NCBI GenBank assembly: GCA_003049485.1
Contig: PYST01000076.1
Span: 67,714-131,713, forward strand
Source of the DNA: Ophioceras dolichostomum
Taxonomy: Eukaryota > Ascomycota > Sordariomycetes > Magnaporthales > Ophioceraceae
Reading direction: 5' to 3'
DNA length: 64,000 bases
A program made the translations under genes and the position numbers. Shown here one piece after another: positions 32,216 through 45,506 of this stretch (its first letter is position 1; each line of letters starts with the position of its first letter). The notes beneath the pieces were generated by a model. The model saw only the letters and a program-made list of their open reading frames with translations. It had not been told where the DNA came from and made no database searches.

Positions 32216-35200
32216 AGCTGCTCGTAGTGGGATGAAGGTCGCACTGGGGGAAGTGGGTGGGATATTGTGTAGGTATGCCCATACATCAGTGGCGCTGAAG
32301 AGACATAGGACGGATGGATGGGTGGCTGGGAAACGGTGCCAGCGCACGCAGCACCTATTTCCCCGGAAGCACGGGTAGATGAGGTGCCTACATGGAACGG
32401 CGTTTGGGCCGGTAATAGAAAAAGGGACAGAAAGGAAGGAGCCAAAAGGCAAAAAGCGCAAAAAACCAAGGGGTTGGAGGTGGTGGCTAGGAGGTAGCTA
32501 AGGTAGCTAGATAGGTATGGGTAGGTAATGGTAACGAAGGGGAGAGTGCATCTCCCCAAACATTGGGGTTGCGATACTTGACCATCCTAAGACAGTAGTG
32601 TAATTCCCTTTGCCTAAATCTTGTCTGACGCGTAGGAGTTCATTCTCGTCGACTGAAAGCTGGCTACTACGTATTGGCCGAAGGCGTTTGCCATTACACC
32701 ACCGACGTGGAGCTGTCGAAGGATTACGTTGGAAGGCGGCGGCCGGCTGCTGGCCGGTTGGGAGTCGGCATTGTTGTGGGAGTAGTAGTAATAGTAGTAG
32801 TAGCGTAGAGGATGGCCACCCACCACCCCATTAGCCTCTGCGACAGCTGTGGGGAGGGGAAGAGGAGGGAGGTGGGTGGTTAGGAGATGCATATGTGGGA
32901 GGTTGCGGGAGATAAACAAGGAACCGCTCGCTGCTGCCGCCGCTGCTGTACGACCGGACCGCCACCTAGGCAACTGGGTTTTGGATACCTAGGTTGGTAG
33001 TAGGTCGCAGCGATCTGCGGATTGAGTTCAGAGGGGACTTCGGATATCTTGTGGCGGGCTGAGCGAGCGAGTTTCCTTTGCTGGTCGATCACAAGGCGAT
33101 AAGACCAGGAAACTCCCGTCGCTGCCAGCTGCACCTTTCTGGTCGGCGGTGCTATGTAGGCTTATAGCTATGGCAGCACTGGGAGGACAGATACATGTGT
33201 ATATGGGTACATAAGTTGTAAGCCTAGTACGGACGGTCAAGGCGAACGGCGAACGGCGAGGAGGAGGACGACCGAGGAGGCCAGCTCCGAGAGATTCTCT
33301 CATGCCACGTGGACCGAGAGACACACATCTGCATGTCTGTGTACCGTTGGTGGTGTGCATCAGTAACTTCAACGAGCACATACATAGTTGCGCATGCTTC
33401 ATCTACTTGATCTGTTCACCTCCCGGGTCGAGTCGGTAGCACACTTGTCTAGCTGCTCGCTCGCACACGTAGGGCGGGTCCATACTCCTGCCCCTTTCGC
33501 TAAATCGCAACCGAGGACAACGAGAACAGAACAGAAACTTGCTTTGCTTTTCCCAAAACAGTGGGGGTCTTTCGGCAGGAAAAGGATTCCGGAGAGAGAG
33601 AAGAGATAGACAGATAATTGCCGACATTGGAGTGGGTGCCAAGCCAATACCGGGTACAGAGACGAACCGGCGACGGCCAGTATATTAGAGTGTGGGATGC
33701 CCGCCAAAATGTTTTCCGGTATTGAGTCTATGCTCTCGAGGCCGGTCCTCTATTTACGTTCACCGAGGGGAGAGAAAAGGAGACCAGGCAAGACCAGGCA
33801 AGACTAGGTAGGCCCTCTCCTGCTGTCCTCGGGAAGTCGGCTCAGCTAGAGACTGGCCAGCCAACTCATCATCCCCGAGAGATTGGGGGAAGAAATATAG
33901 CAGAAATGAACAACTCATCACAGCATGGTTCGAAAAGGCCCCAATTGGCTCTCGTTAGTTGGTGATACTCTGTGGTTGCTGCAGGCCACTTTTTAGGCTG
34001 GGAGAGCTTTTTTGAGAGCTTTTTCCAGGGGTACACTGTCTGGAAAGGGGGTTGTTGCTGAGTGGACGACGACACCCTCCGGCCTCCCCTCCCCTCTTTT
34101 TTCCATGCTTTTTTTTTGTCTTTCTCTCTCTCTCTTTGACTTTGGCACACTTGAGAACTAAGACCCTGCCCCAAAAGGGAAGGGGAAAAAAAGAACATTC
34201 CAATAATTTCTGACTTCAAGCATTGCCAGGATGATGTCGTGTTGGGTGTCGATAATGGCGGTGGGTGGGGTTCGTCAATAAATTTATTCTCTTTCTCTCT
34301 TCCTCTCTGTCGTGTGTGAACTTACACTGCACGTTAAATCAGCGCAAACAACACCCCGCCTATCACCACAAGCGAAGGGTATAGGCGGGAGGTCCGCATG
34401 GTAACGTGGGAGCGCAAATTGATAAGGAGGGGAGGAGCAGATGCAGGAACAGACACGCCGCCGGTGTGGACTCGCCTGTGGTGGTGGCGTCGGAGTTGCG
34501 GGGGAAAGAGGGGAGGCATTACCGGCACACCTTCTCCCTTTTCACTATTCTCTTGGCCATTTATTCTGCTCGGTCGACAACAAAATGCTGCTGGGCGCAT
34601 TATTCACCTCGCTGTTGTTGTTATTTCTCTCTAGCATTTTCCTGCTTTTTTGCCCATCTGCCCATCTGCCCGCCAGCTCCTCCCCGCTGATCACTTCCCG
34701 ATATCGTTTATCGCTCCTACATCTAGGCTCTTATGCACCGTCTAGAACGACGCGGCCTGTTTACTGTGCCTGGCTGCTGCCCGCCGAGCCAGCCAGGCCC
34801 TGATGATCGCTATCGCAACTCCCAAGCGGGATAAGCAATTGATGAGGACAAGTAAGACATTGCAGGAAAAAAAAACCTGCTCACCGGTTCTCGCCTCCCT
34901 CCCTGGTCCTCTGAGTTATCTGGGCACTCCTCACTTCATGCAAGCGCATGCTGTCTTCATCTTCGCAGGGTTTTCACTAGATGTGGCTCTCTGCCAGTAG
35001 GATCGCGCTCTCTCTCGACAGCTCGCTGGTAGGACGGCTGACGATGTGCGTGCAGGAAGCTTGTGATGCCTGGACAGCGCAGTGCTGTCTTCCTCCACAA
35101 GAAGTAGGTGTGAATCTTATCTCATTCATTGGCCCTATCCTATCTCCTTTCCTTGTTTTTCACACCCCTGAATTCCAGGGTTTTGTCGCCTTCTTGTGAA

Positions 35201-36282
35201 ATCTCTATCTTTTTTTTTCGCCTCCCGGAAGTTAGGGACCGCTGCAGGGGCTGCTGTCTGAAGCAGCAGTTGATATTACCCGCAGTCGCGGAGCGTTTGC
35301 CTCCCACCCAGAAGACCAGAGGATCCGTCTGCCATTGGACGCCCTCGAGAAACGGGATGTCGTTGTTTCACCCCTGCCTGTTCACGCAGCTTGTTTTCTC
35401 AATCCCAATCAGGTTGGGTGAGACACGCAGGCTTTTGTTGCTTAACCGCTGTCGATGGTCATGTTCAGGTTCCCTCCGTTATCGTGACGACGACGGTGGT
35501 GAACCTCTGGCATCGAATAGAGGGAGAGGGAGAGAGAAAGAGAGCAGCGGGCAGCTCCCCGCCCGGCCGCTCTCTCCTCTCTGTCTATTCTGCTCGTGCC
35601 CGGATGTGCCACGCCGACGTGGTCGCTACGCATCTATGGTAGGCCGTTCTCCTTAACTCTCGACTCGTCCCGCTTCTCTTCAGTAATATACTTGTGTATA
35701 TAACTTCATGTATGCCGGGCTTCGTTGCCCTGTTTCTGGATCTTTACTTCTTTAATTTCCTACCCTTCTCGGCCCGCAATCATTCCTTGCTTTCCTTCTG
35801 CTTGGCCACTGTAAATCATCAATTCCAACCGTCAACCCCACGCTCCTTTCCGCCTTCATTCCCTTCCCGGTTCTCAGGAAGACTGGGGGGTTAGTCTCGG
35901 CCTCGTACTCCTCTCTTGTTCCAGGACTCCTGATATTAGATATTTAAAGTCATTTTATTCGTTTTATCTTCCCAAGCTTTGTAACCTGGGCAACAGCTTT
36001 CTCCTGTCCAGTTCCGGTAGATGTGCCGGTTCCAGTTCTTCTTGCCGCTCCTTTCTCTTATCCATTTTTCCTGACTTCTACTTGTTACTCTCCTTTCTGC
36101 CCTTTTTTTTTATCTGTTGCCCCTGACCTTTTACCCCTTTCCATCTGCTACCATTTACTGTACCTTGACTGTCTGCTTCGACAGTGAGCCAAAGGCTCTC
36201 CCAAGGCTCTCTCTACCATAACCGGCACCAGCACTCCTAAATTGCCATATTTCCAACATCCCGGACCAGACCAGTGCCGGTC
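32216..36282. other. 4 kb gene-free stretch before the GH16 gene
   Basis: No frame here shows sustained coding-like codon use. The right part (35200-36280) is pyrimidine-rich and probably promoter and leader of the glucanase. GTAGTAGTA-type triplets occur near 32780, and TAGGTAGCTAGGTA-type words near 32490. No transposon, tRNA or conserved ORF is recognised. Confidence 0.5.
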
Positions 36283-37281
36283 ATGCGTCTACGTCAGGGT
36301 GCGGCAGCGGCAGCCTCGCTGCTGGCGAGCCTAGCACTCAGCGAGATGGCCCCAGACCGCACCGAAGCCGGCCTCCGCCTCATCTTCCAGGACGACTTCC
36401 AGGGCCCCGCGGGCTCCCTCCCCAACGCCAACGTCTGGAACATCGCGCTCAACATCAACACCAACAGCGAGCACCAGAAGTACACCTCCTCGAACCAGAA
36501 CATGCAGATATCCGGCGGCGGCACCTTCCAGATCGTGCCCCGCAAGTCCGCCGCCGACGGGCAGTGGACCTCGGGCCGCATCGAGTCCAGGGCCTCCTTC
36601 GTCGCGCCCGCGGGCGGCGTCCTGCAGATCGAGGGCTCGATCCGGCTCGGCGGGAACAGCGCCTCGAACAAGCAGGGGATCTGGCCCGCGTTCTGGACGA
36701 TGGGCGACTCCGTGCACCACGGCACTCCCTGGCCGCAGTGCGGCGAGCTGGACATCATGGAGCAGATCAACGGCGTGGCGCAGGGACACGGCACGGCGCA
36801 CTGCGGCTCGACCCCGGGAGGGCCGTGCAACGAGCCCGTCGGCCGAGGGGCCGCGACGGCGATGGGCGACGGCGCGTGGCACACGTGGGCGGTACGCATT
36901 GACAGGACGAACGCCGACTGGAGGGCACAGGTCATCACCTGGACGAGGGACGGGGAGCGGTTCCACGAGGTGTCGGGTGCGGGCATCGGCGAGCAGGCTG
37001 TTTGGTCGACGCTGGCTCATAGCCCCCTTTTCATACTGCTGAACGTTGCTGTTGGTGGTGATTGTGAGTTTTGAGCTTTCCCCCCTGTCCCTGCCATGTC
37101 ATACCATGGCTTGGTGTAGCCTTTGCCTTCTCTCCTACTCAGGGTTTCCTAAGTACCTACAGATACCTCACTCACTGACTGATATCAAACTTCACCAGGG
37201 CCTGGTCCTCCAAACGGAAACACACTGGACGGGTACGGGAGCATGATGGAGATCGCTTATGTCGCTGTGTACTCGTCCTAG
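36283..37281 (+). CDS. secreted GH16 endo-beta-glucanase
   Basis: Glycoside hydrolase family 16 enzyme of the laminarinase/beta-1,3(4)-glucanase type. Exons 36283-37063 and 37199-37281 give 287 residues. The N-terminus MRLRQGAAAAASLLASLAL is a signal peptide candidate. Core: LIFQDDFQG, WNIALN, YTSSNQNMQISGGGTFQIVP, SGRIESRASF, QGIWPAFWTMGDS. The catalytic motif is ELDIMEQ with nucleophile Glu155, Asp157 and acid/base Glu160, followed by GTAHCGS. The C-terminal strand MMEIAYVAVYSS comes from exon 2, and the splice creates the typical GGDWPGPPN. It acts outside the cell on beta-glucan of cell walls, fungal or plant; which cannot be decided. Start chosen at the first ATG in frame. Confidence 0.93.
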
Positions 37282-39505
37282 CGTGTGTCGTGATGCTAAG
37301 TACTTCTAACGAGTGGCGTTGGTGTGGTGTTGGTGACATGTATCAATGGTTTTGTGTTAGATACATGGCTAACAATGGGAATTTTTTTTGGGGGTTGGAG
37401 GGAGGCTGATGCTGCCATGAGTAGAAGAAAGAGGGAGGAGGTGGTCTCGACCCGGATGGCTTCGATTCTTTAATCCTTCTACCATTACTTATTCTGTACA
37501 CCCATGCGTTTTTGATCTGGCTCGGTTGGATCTGGTTAGGTTTGGTTTGGTTGGTTGACTGGCTTTTTGGATACACGGGGTAAAAGAGGGAGGGGACTGT
37601 CGCTATCGATACCACTTTGCTTTCTCTTAAACGCGAACACGACTTTGATGACTGGGTGTCCTCGCCTAAAGATGGGAAAGAGACACAAGCCTTTTGCAAT
37701 ACAACGGACAGATACCAAATGTCGGATACCATCATGTCTTGTTGCTGAAGGCATGTGCTGCCAGTCGTGCTCCAGAAAGCCTAGCCTCCCGCCTCGTGTT
37801 ACGGGCGCTGCCGGTCCTTGCGGGTTCGCATAGGCCATCATCGGGCGACCCCTAGCATCAAGAGGAGAGAACACTCAGAACAGGGATGTTGTGGTGCGGC
37901 AATGCCATATCACACATACAACCATTCGACCTCCCAAGACCCTTCAGAGGGGAGAGAAGGTAGGTCGGGTCGGGCCGACCACCCTCAACGCGTGCACAAC
38001 CTGCTAATAGATTGCACCGTCTTATTAGATTAAGCAAGGATGGCTGCTTCGGTTTGTTGGGTTGTTGTGCTTGTGGTGTTCACCGTCTAGTTCCAGAGGC
38101 CTCAAAAAGTGGTCAAGGGCCAAATCAGGAGAGCGGCATCCCTCAACTCCAGTCAGTCCAAATCCAGTAGTGTGGTCCAGTGGCACAGAGTCGAAGAGTT
38201 AAAGGTAATAGTATCCATATTTCAGGGGATTGATTGATCGAGGGGAAACACGACCGGAGAGATAACCTAATTGACAGACAGAACTGACACAGATAGAGTT
38301 CACAAAAGAAAAATAATAAAAATAGAGCCCAGTTTACGTGTTTCCATACCAATTCCCCATCCATCCGTCCGTCCATATTTGCTCGTCTGCGTGCCTGTCT
38401 GCGTGCCTGCGTGCCTGCGTGCCTGCCTCCTCTTTTCTGTTCTTTTTCTTTCGTTTCCTTCCTTCGCCTGGCCGGCAAGGGAACGGAGACGAATGGGAAA
38501 AGGCAGAAAAGCAGAGAAGTTTTGATGATAAGAAGAGTGTGTATGGGAATAAAAGAGTTAACAACCTCCATGTAAATAAGGAAAAAAAAAGAGTAGAACA
38601 ACCCAAGATAACGGGCGAAACGCGCAAGCCAAAAACACAAGACTCAGAATAAGCAATTTCCCGTACCCAGCACCGTTTGGCAACAAAAAGAAAAAGGTAA
38701 AGTAGCAAAGAAGTCCCTAATAAACACACCCCCCACACAATATAAGTAGGTAGTTGATGACAAGAGGGATGGATGGATGGAAGGATGATGGCGATGAGGG
38801 AGGGAGGACGGTGACAGACAACGTAAGACGACAGACAGCATACCGACTGAGAAGGGGAGAGAAAAGGAGAGGGGATGGATGGGGAAAACGGAAAGGGCAC
38901 CAAAAAATAACTACTTAGAGGGAGCAGAGCAGACCAAGTTATGCGATATCGAGAGAGTTTGGTTACAAGTGAAGAAAAACAGCCGGCCGATGACATGACG
39001 GAATAAGCGAGTAGGTAAGTAGCAGAGAGATAGGTAAGCGGAGGGTTTGGGTATGTAGAGGGGGTTTGTTGGTGGGGTTAGAGAGTTAGAAGACGCCAGT
39101 GTCCGTCCATGGTCGCGTCTCTTCTTTGGTTTGTGATTTTTGGTTCCACGCTCATTGAGCCTCTTAACGGCCGGGCCAGCAGTGTTGGACTAGCAGCAGT
39201 AGTAATAGCGCCGGCGGTGGCAGTGGGGAGGCAATACAAGAACGAAGGAAAAAGAAAAACAGGGATGATGAGATGGAAATAAGCCAAATACTAATAAATA
39301 CGACCCAGCCCCGAAAACGCCGAGTCAATGATGGGTTAGAAGCCGCCGACGACGTTAATGGGAAAGAACTCGATTCGCTGCGGCGAGCATCATCTTTCGA
39401 GGGAATTTCGCGGAAGGCCCGGCTGCCAGTGCGACGGGAACGACGGGGGCAGCTGGCTCGGCAGCACGCGGGACTGGATAAGGAAAGCCTGTGCTTCCGA
39501 GAAGA
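37282..39505. other. convergent 3' intergenic region
   Basis: 2.2 kb between the stops of the GH16 gene (+) and the LisH regulator (-). The A-rich plus strand at 38280-38700 may be 3' untranslated sequence of the minus-strand gene. It contains a GCGTGCCT repeat (38387-38427). No gene is recognised. Confidence 0.5.
38387..38427. repeat. (CTGCGTGC)n short tandem repeat
   Basis: About five imperfect copies of an 8 bp CTGCGTGC/CTGTCTGCGTGC unit in the convergent intergenic region. Non-coding. Confidence 0.85.
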
Positions 39506-42407
39506 CTATTCCGCTCCAATCTCACCCCCTTCCATCGAGAAGGCAGTAGTGTTGAAGTCGAAGCCATTGTCCTCGCCATTGTCGTGCAGGAACGAGTCGA
39601 AATCGAAGTCGTTGAGCACGTCTTGGGTGTTGAGGGGGTTGGCGAAATCCATCGAGCCAAAGTCCTAGAAGAGGGCCCAGGTTAGACATAGAGATACGAG
39701 AGGAGTCGTCAGAGACTTCGCCACTTACCAAGCTCGCGTCTCCCATGCCGAAGTTCTGGTTGTCCGGGTGTTGCGGCGGAGCGACGGGAGCGGCTGCTGG
39801 GGGCGCGGCCGCGGGAGGCTGGCCATTAGGCAGCGGAGCCGCAGCGGCGACCGACGTATTGTTGACGGGATTCTGTCCGGCCTTGTTAAAGCTCGCGTTC
39901 GCCATGGGCGTGATGGGCGTCGCCGGCGTCGGTGGCTCAGCCTCGGCGGGAGGTTCCGCAGCAGGGGTCGCTCCCGCGTTGAGGTTGGCGTTGGACTTCT
40001 TCTGGGCCGCGGTTCGCTTTTGTTTTAGAAAGTTATTATTATAAGACCTGCAAAAGAGCACGAGACTGGGGCGCATGGGGTTCGGGGGAGAAGGGGCAAG
40101 TGGAAATGAACACCATCAGGAGAAGACAAGTGAGGCAGTGAGTGGCATGGGGTGGTGAAGGGTTTGAACCAGGGGGCCTGTGGTCGTTCTGGTGGCAGAT
40201 CTGTGTGTTACCTTGTCCTTGGCTTTGGAGTCCTTCTTCTTAGGAGCGGCCTTGTTACCCGCCGAGGGGGTGGGAGGTGCGGCGTTGGCAACCTGGGGAG
40301 ACGCCGTCTGATTCCTCTGGCCGGCGCTGGCGATGGCGCTGGCGCTGGCTGCTGCTGGTGGTGCCGATGGGGGAGGCATCGCCCGTTGCTGAGGCGTGCC
40401 GTGGACCTGCTGGGCCTGCTGGGGACCGCCCTGGGGACCGCCCATCGGGTTGCCGTTAGGTCCTTGCCATTGCATTGGCGCGCCACCTTGCGCGCCAGGC
40501 TGCTGGCCTTGTTGGGCTTGTTGTTGCTGTTGTGCCTGTTGTTGCGCCTGGGCCTGCATCTGACGGGCCATCAGCTGCTGCTGCTGGGGGTTCATGCCGT
40601 TGAAGGCCTGGCCTGGATGCGAACTTGGAGGGCGCATGCCGCCGCCGTTCATCTGGCCTGCGGACACCATGTTGCCATCCATGCCGCCGTTCATTCCCTT
40701 AAAGAAATGTGGCGCGCCGGTAGGATCCATCTGGTTGCCGATGAAGTTCATGGGGTTGGGTGACTCTCTGCTCTGCGCTCCCTCGGGTAAGGGCGAGCCA
40801 CCCATGTTAGCGTTGCCCATCTGCGCGCCGCGCTTGACCTGGTCCGTCGGGTTCGGAGACGCCCCAGTCCGCGCGCCTTGCGGGGATGCGCCCTGGAACT
40901 GCTGAGCATTGGGCGCCCCGGGAGGAGCACCGGGACCGCCAGGGCCACCGGGCCCGCCCGGGCCATTGCCTGGACCGCCGTCGGCCCTCTGGAGACCGCC
41001 CATGCCGTCTTGCTCCTGCCGGGCCATCATGAGCCTCTTCTTGTTCTGCTGCTCCAGTAGCATCAGCTGCATCTGGTAGTCCTGTAGGGCGTGGTTGCTA
41101 CCGCCCTGGGCACCGCCGGGACCGGATGGCCGCATGCCCGGACCGCCAGCCATGTCGCCCGCGTTGTAGTACGCAGTGATGGCTGCGTTGTCCGGGCCGC
41201 CTTGTGGCACCATAGGAGATCCTTGAGGCTGAGGTCCGTTGGGGTTAGGCATGGGCTTGTTGGGCATCTGGTTACCGTGGTGCTGCTGTAGAGTCTGCGC
41301 GTAGCCCTGGATCGCCTTAGCCTGCCCAGCCGGGGACTGGCCGGCAATGTTCTGGCCTGGCATGCCCTGTCCGGCGGAACGCCCGTTCATCATCCCCGGT
41401 TGGTTCGGGTTGAAGGGCCCTGCATCTAGCCTCGCCCGTTTCGACGGCGAAGGAGCGTTGTCTGTTGAGTTAGGCGATGCTGGCCGTTGCCGGTTGCCAT
41501 CCATGTCAGAGGGATCGCGCTGCATCTGCCCCGCCTTCTGTTGTGCCGCCATCATCTGCATTTGAGGGCTATGACGATTGAGTGATCGTCCATGTTAGTA
41601 TTCATCGATACGTCGTATGGGGGCGGGGGTAGTCCCAGGTCGGTAACGGCTCACTTGTTCTGGTTGTTGGCTATGGCGGTCCTCTGCAGAGGGTTGCCCC
41701 CCTTCATCATCATGTTGCCATTCTGCATGTTCCTCATCATGTACTGCTGCTGAGCCATGTCTGGTCGCATCCCGCGGAGGATGTCTTGCTGGTTGCGAGC
41801 TCGGTTTGTGAACTGTCGCATCATGGCCATGTTAGTTTCATACCCGAGCAAGCGTCAAATGAGTCGGTTCTAGGTCATTGCTTGGGGATAAAAAAATACT
41901 CACGTTGGCCTGGGCGGCACTGTTGACGTATTGTGTCACTTGGCTGCTGGCACCCTTGCCCTTCTGTGCGTTGAAAATATCCCAGAACATGCAGAACCAC
42001 TCATACAAAAAGCAGCTGTCTGGTACCGATGACGCCACCATCGGAGTTGGGAGGCCCTCGGGCCGTTGCTTGTTGTCGAGATCGTCTTTGGAGTCGGTGT
42101 CCATCGCGTCGTCTCCGAGGCCGTTGCCGACGATGTTGCCATTCTCGTCGCGACGCGCGCCCGAGCTGTCCTTGTGTGTCTTTACTTGCGAGTCCTGGCT
42201 GTTGAGAATGGTCCTCGCACAGTCATACATGCCGTAGTGCAGAAAGTACTCGTAGATGTATGTGTTGAGCAGTGATCGGCTGCTGCTGTCGCCAGCTTGC
42301 ATTTGCCTCGCCGCGCCGGGAGGAACGCCGGCAGGGTTATTGGCCATGGCCATGGGTGCGCCGACTTGCCCGCCCATAGCGCCCATGTTTGCCATGTTGT
42401 TGTTCAT
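39506..42407 (-). CDS. som1: LisH-domain, Gln/Pro-rich transcriptional regulator (Som1/Flo8-like)
   Basis: Homologue of the LisH regulators Som1/SomA and yeast Flo8, which act downstream of cAMP-PKA in adhesion, hyphal morphology and infection-related development. Exons 42407-41904, 41812-41655, 41568-40212, 40016-39729 and 39664-39506 give 821 residues. LisH is at about 44-70 (SLLNTYIYEYFLHYGMYDCA), followed by PDSCFLYEWFCMFWDIFNAQ, the characteristic block of this family. Then come Met/Gln/Gly/Pro-rich activation-type sequence (QQQAQQQQQAQQ), RPASPNSTDNAPSPSKRARL, and an acidic C-terminal end (DFDFDSFLHDNGEDNGFDF). Introns 2 and 3 have ACTAAC/TACTAAC branch sites. Intron 4 needs an unusual AAAAG acceptor at 40017, because the nearby TTTTGCAG would bring an immediate stop. 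The symbol follows the family, not a species annotation. Confidence 0.85.
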
Positions 42408-45400
42408 CTTGCGTCAAGCTGGCGGCGTCTGCGCCGCTGACTCGTCGCTGTCGGGAGAGTCGGGGAGAGGGAAGAGAAGTGTTTGTCGGAAATGCGTTGT
42501 TCGGTTTCGTGTGATGGGGAATTTTTAGGCGTTTGTGTTCGGTGTGCTTGCAAACCAAGAACCGAAACAAAAAGGTGAAGTAAGGAGAGAAGTGAAAAAA
42601 ATCCCTGCGACGGCCAACCACCCACGGAGCGAAGCGTGGCAACGCCGAAAGCCAAAGAAGCCGGTGGTTGTTTGCGCGGGACAGGGACAGTGCAAAAAAT
42701 ATCCTCCCCCCAAAAGTTACGTGCCCCCTGGCTATCCTTTCGTGTGTCGTGTAGTGTCGTAGGAGTCAGTCGGAAAGGAAGCTGAAATTGAAATGCGGAT
42801 GTCGATTTCGAATGATCGGGACTCAAGATTGAGATTGAAAAAAAGAGCGTGCGACGATGCGATCGGCCGTTGCCGTTGGGTGGAAGGGGGGCGTGATTTT
42901 GCGGCGGCTCAGACGGGGGTTGGGTCGGGTGACGATGACTGCGTTAAGTGTGTTAAGTGGGAAGACCGCCACGCCTGGCCTGGCGGAGGTGGTGGCCGTG
43001 GTGTTGCTGGTCCTCCTCTGGTGCTGCTGGCTCTGCTGCTGGAGCCGGTGCTGCCGCTCCTCGAGCTCTGGCTCTGCTGCGAACCGCGCCCGCGACTCCG
43101 CGAACGACTCTATCCGTGCAATGCCAATATGGCGAATTGGTGGATGGTGGGGAGGACGGAGCTGGAAACATCAAAATTACTGGAAATTCAATGGGGATGC
43201 GAAGCAGTTAGGCCGGGCTCGAGAGCTTGGAGGAAGAGGAGGAAGAAGTGGATGGGGTTGGGGATTTTCTCAATTTTCGGACACCCAGTTCATGGGGGGA
43301 AACGCCGCCTTGCCCAAACCTCAGGAAAAGAACATCAGTGCATGCCCTGCGAAGTTTCTGGAACGGGGGTGCAGTTGGTCATGGGAGCCGGTGGTGGGCT
43401 TTGCGTACATCTGATACTGATGCCTTGTAATTTAGGCATCCACGCATGAAATTTGCACGCCTCAGGCACTAAGACCCGGAATATGCAAACAATCTGGCTT
43501 GGCATAGAGATAACGAGGGGCTGTGACCCCTGCCAACTTTGCCTGCCAGAATGCCAGAATGCCCTACCAGTTGCGACAGGCTTTGGTGTTCTGGATGTTG
43601 CTAGACGCGAGGGGACGAATGTAGTCATCGACTTCGTATCTTTAACATCAACACCAGAAGCTTCATAGTTCAGGATGGCCACGCCTATTCCTCCCATCGC
43701 GGCGCGTTGTTCACTCCGCGTGATATGGTTCGCATTCGAACCTTGAGTCGCCCATGATGGGTATTTGGTATTTGGTGTTACGCACTCATGACAACCCAAA
43801 GCACTTGTCGGGGCGTGGATTGGTTAAATGCGAATCTGAAAGCCCGGGCTTAGATAGACCATCAATAAGGCAGCTAACTCACTTCTGCCTTCCTGTAGCG
43901 CCATACACACATGAGCTCACCGAAAAGACAAGGGGAAAAAAAGCAGAGAAGCGGTTTCCCTCAGAAAACATTTAAACAGAGCGATGACCGACAGAGTCAT
44001 CGAGGAACAGAAGAGTCACCTTCACCGAATGAAGCACCTCACTGTCCATAGTTTTCGTGCATGGCCAATCGATAACTTAAGTCCACGGGGACAGAAGGAA
44101 GGCAACAACAAAAAGACAAAATAGCATCAAAGACATAATGCGCTCAATATGCTAGTTGGCGGTTGACGAGGCGATAGTGCGCATATTCGAATATTTCAGC
44201 TAGGCGGGAGTGTAAATGATTTGCGATCATGACAGGGGTGACGCGAACTCGCGCATCTCATCGGACGCGATGCCGAAGCCCACAAGGGGTAGCCGGCTCT
44301 CCACATCCTAAATTGTGTGAAGCTTCTGGGGGTTTTGTCAGCCCCTGGTGCAGGAGTCAGGAGGCGGACAGTTTGAAATGTCCTGTGATTAAGACGTAAG
44401 TGGCACATACATCCATCCAAGGGAGGGACCCAAGCGATAGGGATGACAGCGGCACAAAACATAAAGAAAAAACAGGAGCACAAAAAGCCAACCCTTGTAG
44501 CCGCAGGAGGGCCTCGTTGTTGAACAATTTTCCTGACGGTGCCTTGCATTAGCCCCTCTATTCCCTTTTCGACCAGTTGCAACAGGCGCTCTTTCCGGCA
44601 GCTTACATCCCCTGCGAGGATTCTTCAGCAGCAAGCAGCACACACAGCTGCAACCCCTCAGCCGCGCCTGGCCTGGCTGGCTACCGATGCTTGTCCGCCA
44701 GCTGTAGCTGACTTGACGCCACGAAAGACGAACAAAACGGTGGGTGGTGGTTTTTCCCCAGATCCTCGAGAGATCCCGACAACGGACCACGTCTGGACCC
44801 GCCGCCATCAATCGCACATCTGAGCTCCACAACAGCGAGCAGCGGGGCTGATGGCCGACTGGCATCTGGCATCTGGCATCTACCGTCGAGCATGGCGTCA
44901 AAAGGTGATCGCGTCAGAACTTTACACAATATATATCGCGGCTCTTTCTTTGAATTAAATGTTTCAATTTCTAGTATAAATATATTTCAATTGTTTTTAT
45001 CTGCCATCTCCCTCCCGACGAACCGGTCCGAGTGAGACTCACTGGTTCACCCGAGACAATCTACCTCTACGTCTCCCTCTGTCATCCCCCACCGCCCAGG
45101 AGCCAGAGCCGAAGCTCATATCGCGTGGGACACGCCCGTTCTTTATGCCGAGGATGTCCCAGCAAGTCATTTCACGCACGCAGACTGAAAACTCCCTTCA
45201 AGTGAAGTAAGGGACACTACTGTGAAATTAAACAGGGGCGCTTACCTACCTACTATTACTCATAGTTCCTGTGAATTGTATTGCTTCTAGCGCTTCTGAC
45301 AGCAGATGTTACGTATGTATCAGGGATGAGGGACACAGTCTACAGGTGGCGGAATCAACCTGACCTAGTTTCCAGGTTGAGTGAGTTTCAAACATGTCAC

Positions 45401-45506
45401 TGGGTTGCACTGGTGAGAAGGCGCATGTCATGATGAAGGAATGATGTGATCGTGGCATCTTTTTTGTTTCATTCCACTGACACCATGGCAACTACTTCCT
45501 AGGCAC
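42408..45506. other. long upstream region of the LisH regulator
   Basis: 3.1 kb without a coding-like gene. The first several hundred bases upstream of the ATG probably form the leader of the regulator. An AT-rich patch lies at about 44920-45000. The side near 45506 is the 3' flank of BET3. Confidence 0.5.

Noticed and set aside
34585..34803. 72-residue frame with a signal-peptide-like start (MLLGALFTSLLLLFLSS)
   Set aside because: Lies in a long pyrimidine-rich leader-like region where T/C-rich DNA gives Leu/Ser/Phe by chance. There is no cysteine pattern and no splice support.
38387..38427. Tandem repeat resembling a CRISPR-like or telomeric array
   Set aside because: The unit is only 8 bp with no spacers and not TTAGGG-like. 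It is a simple eukaryotic microsatellite.
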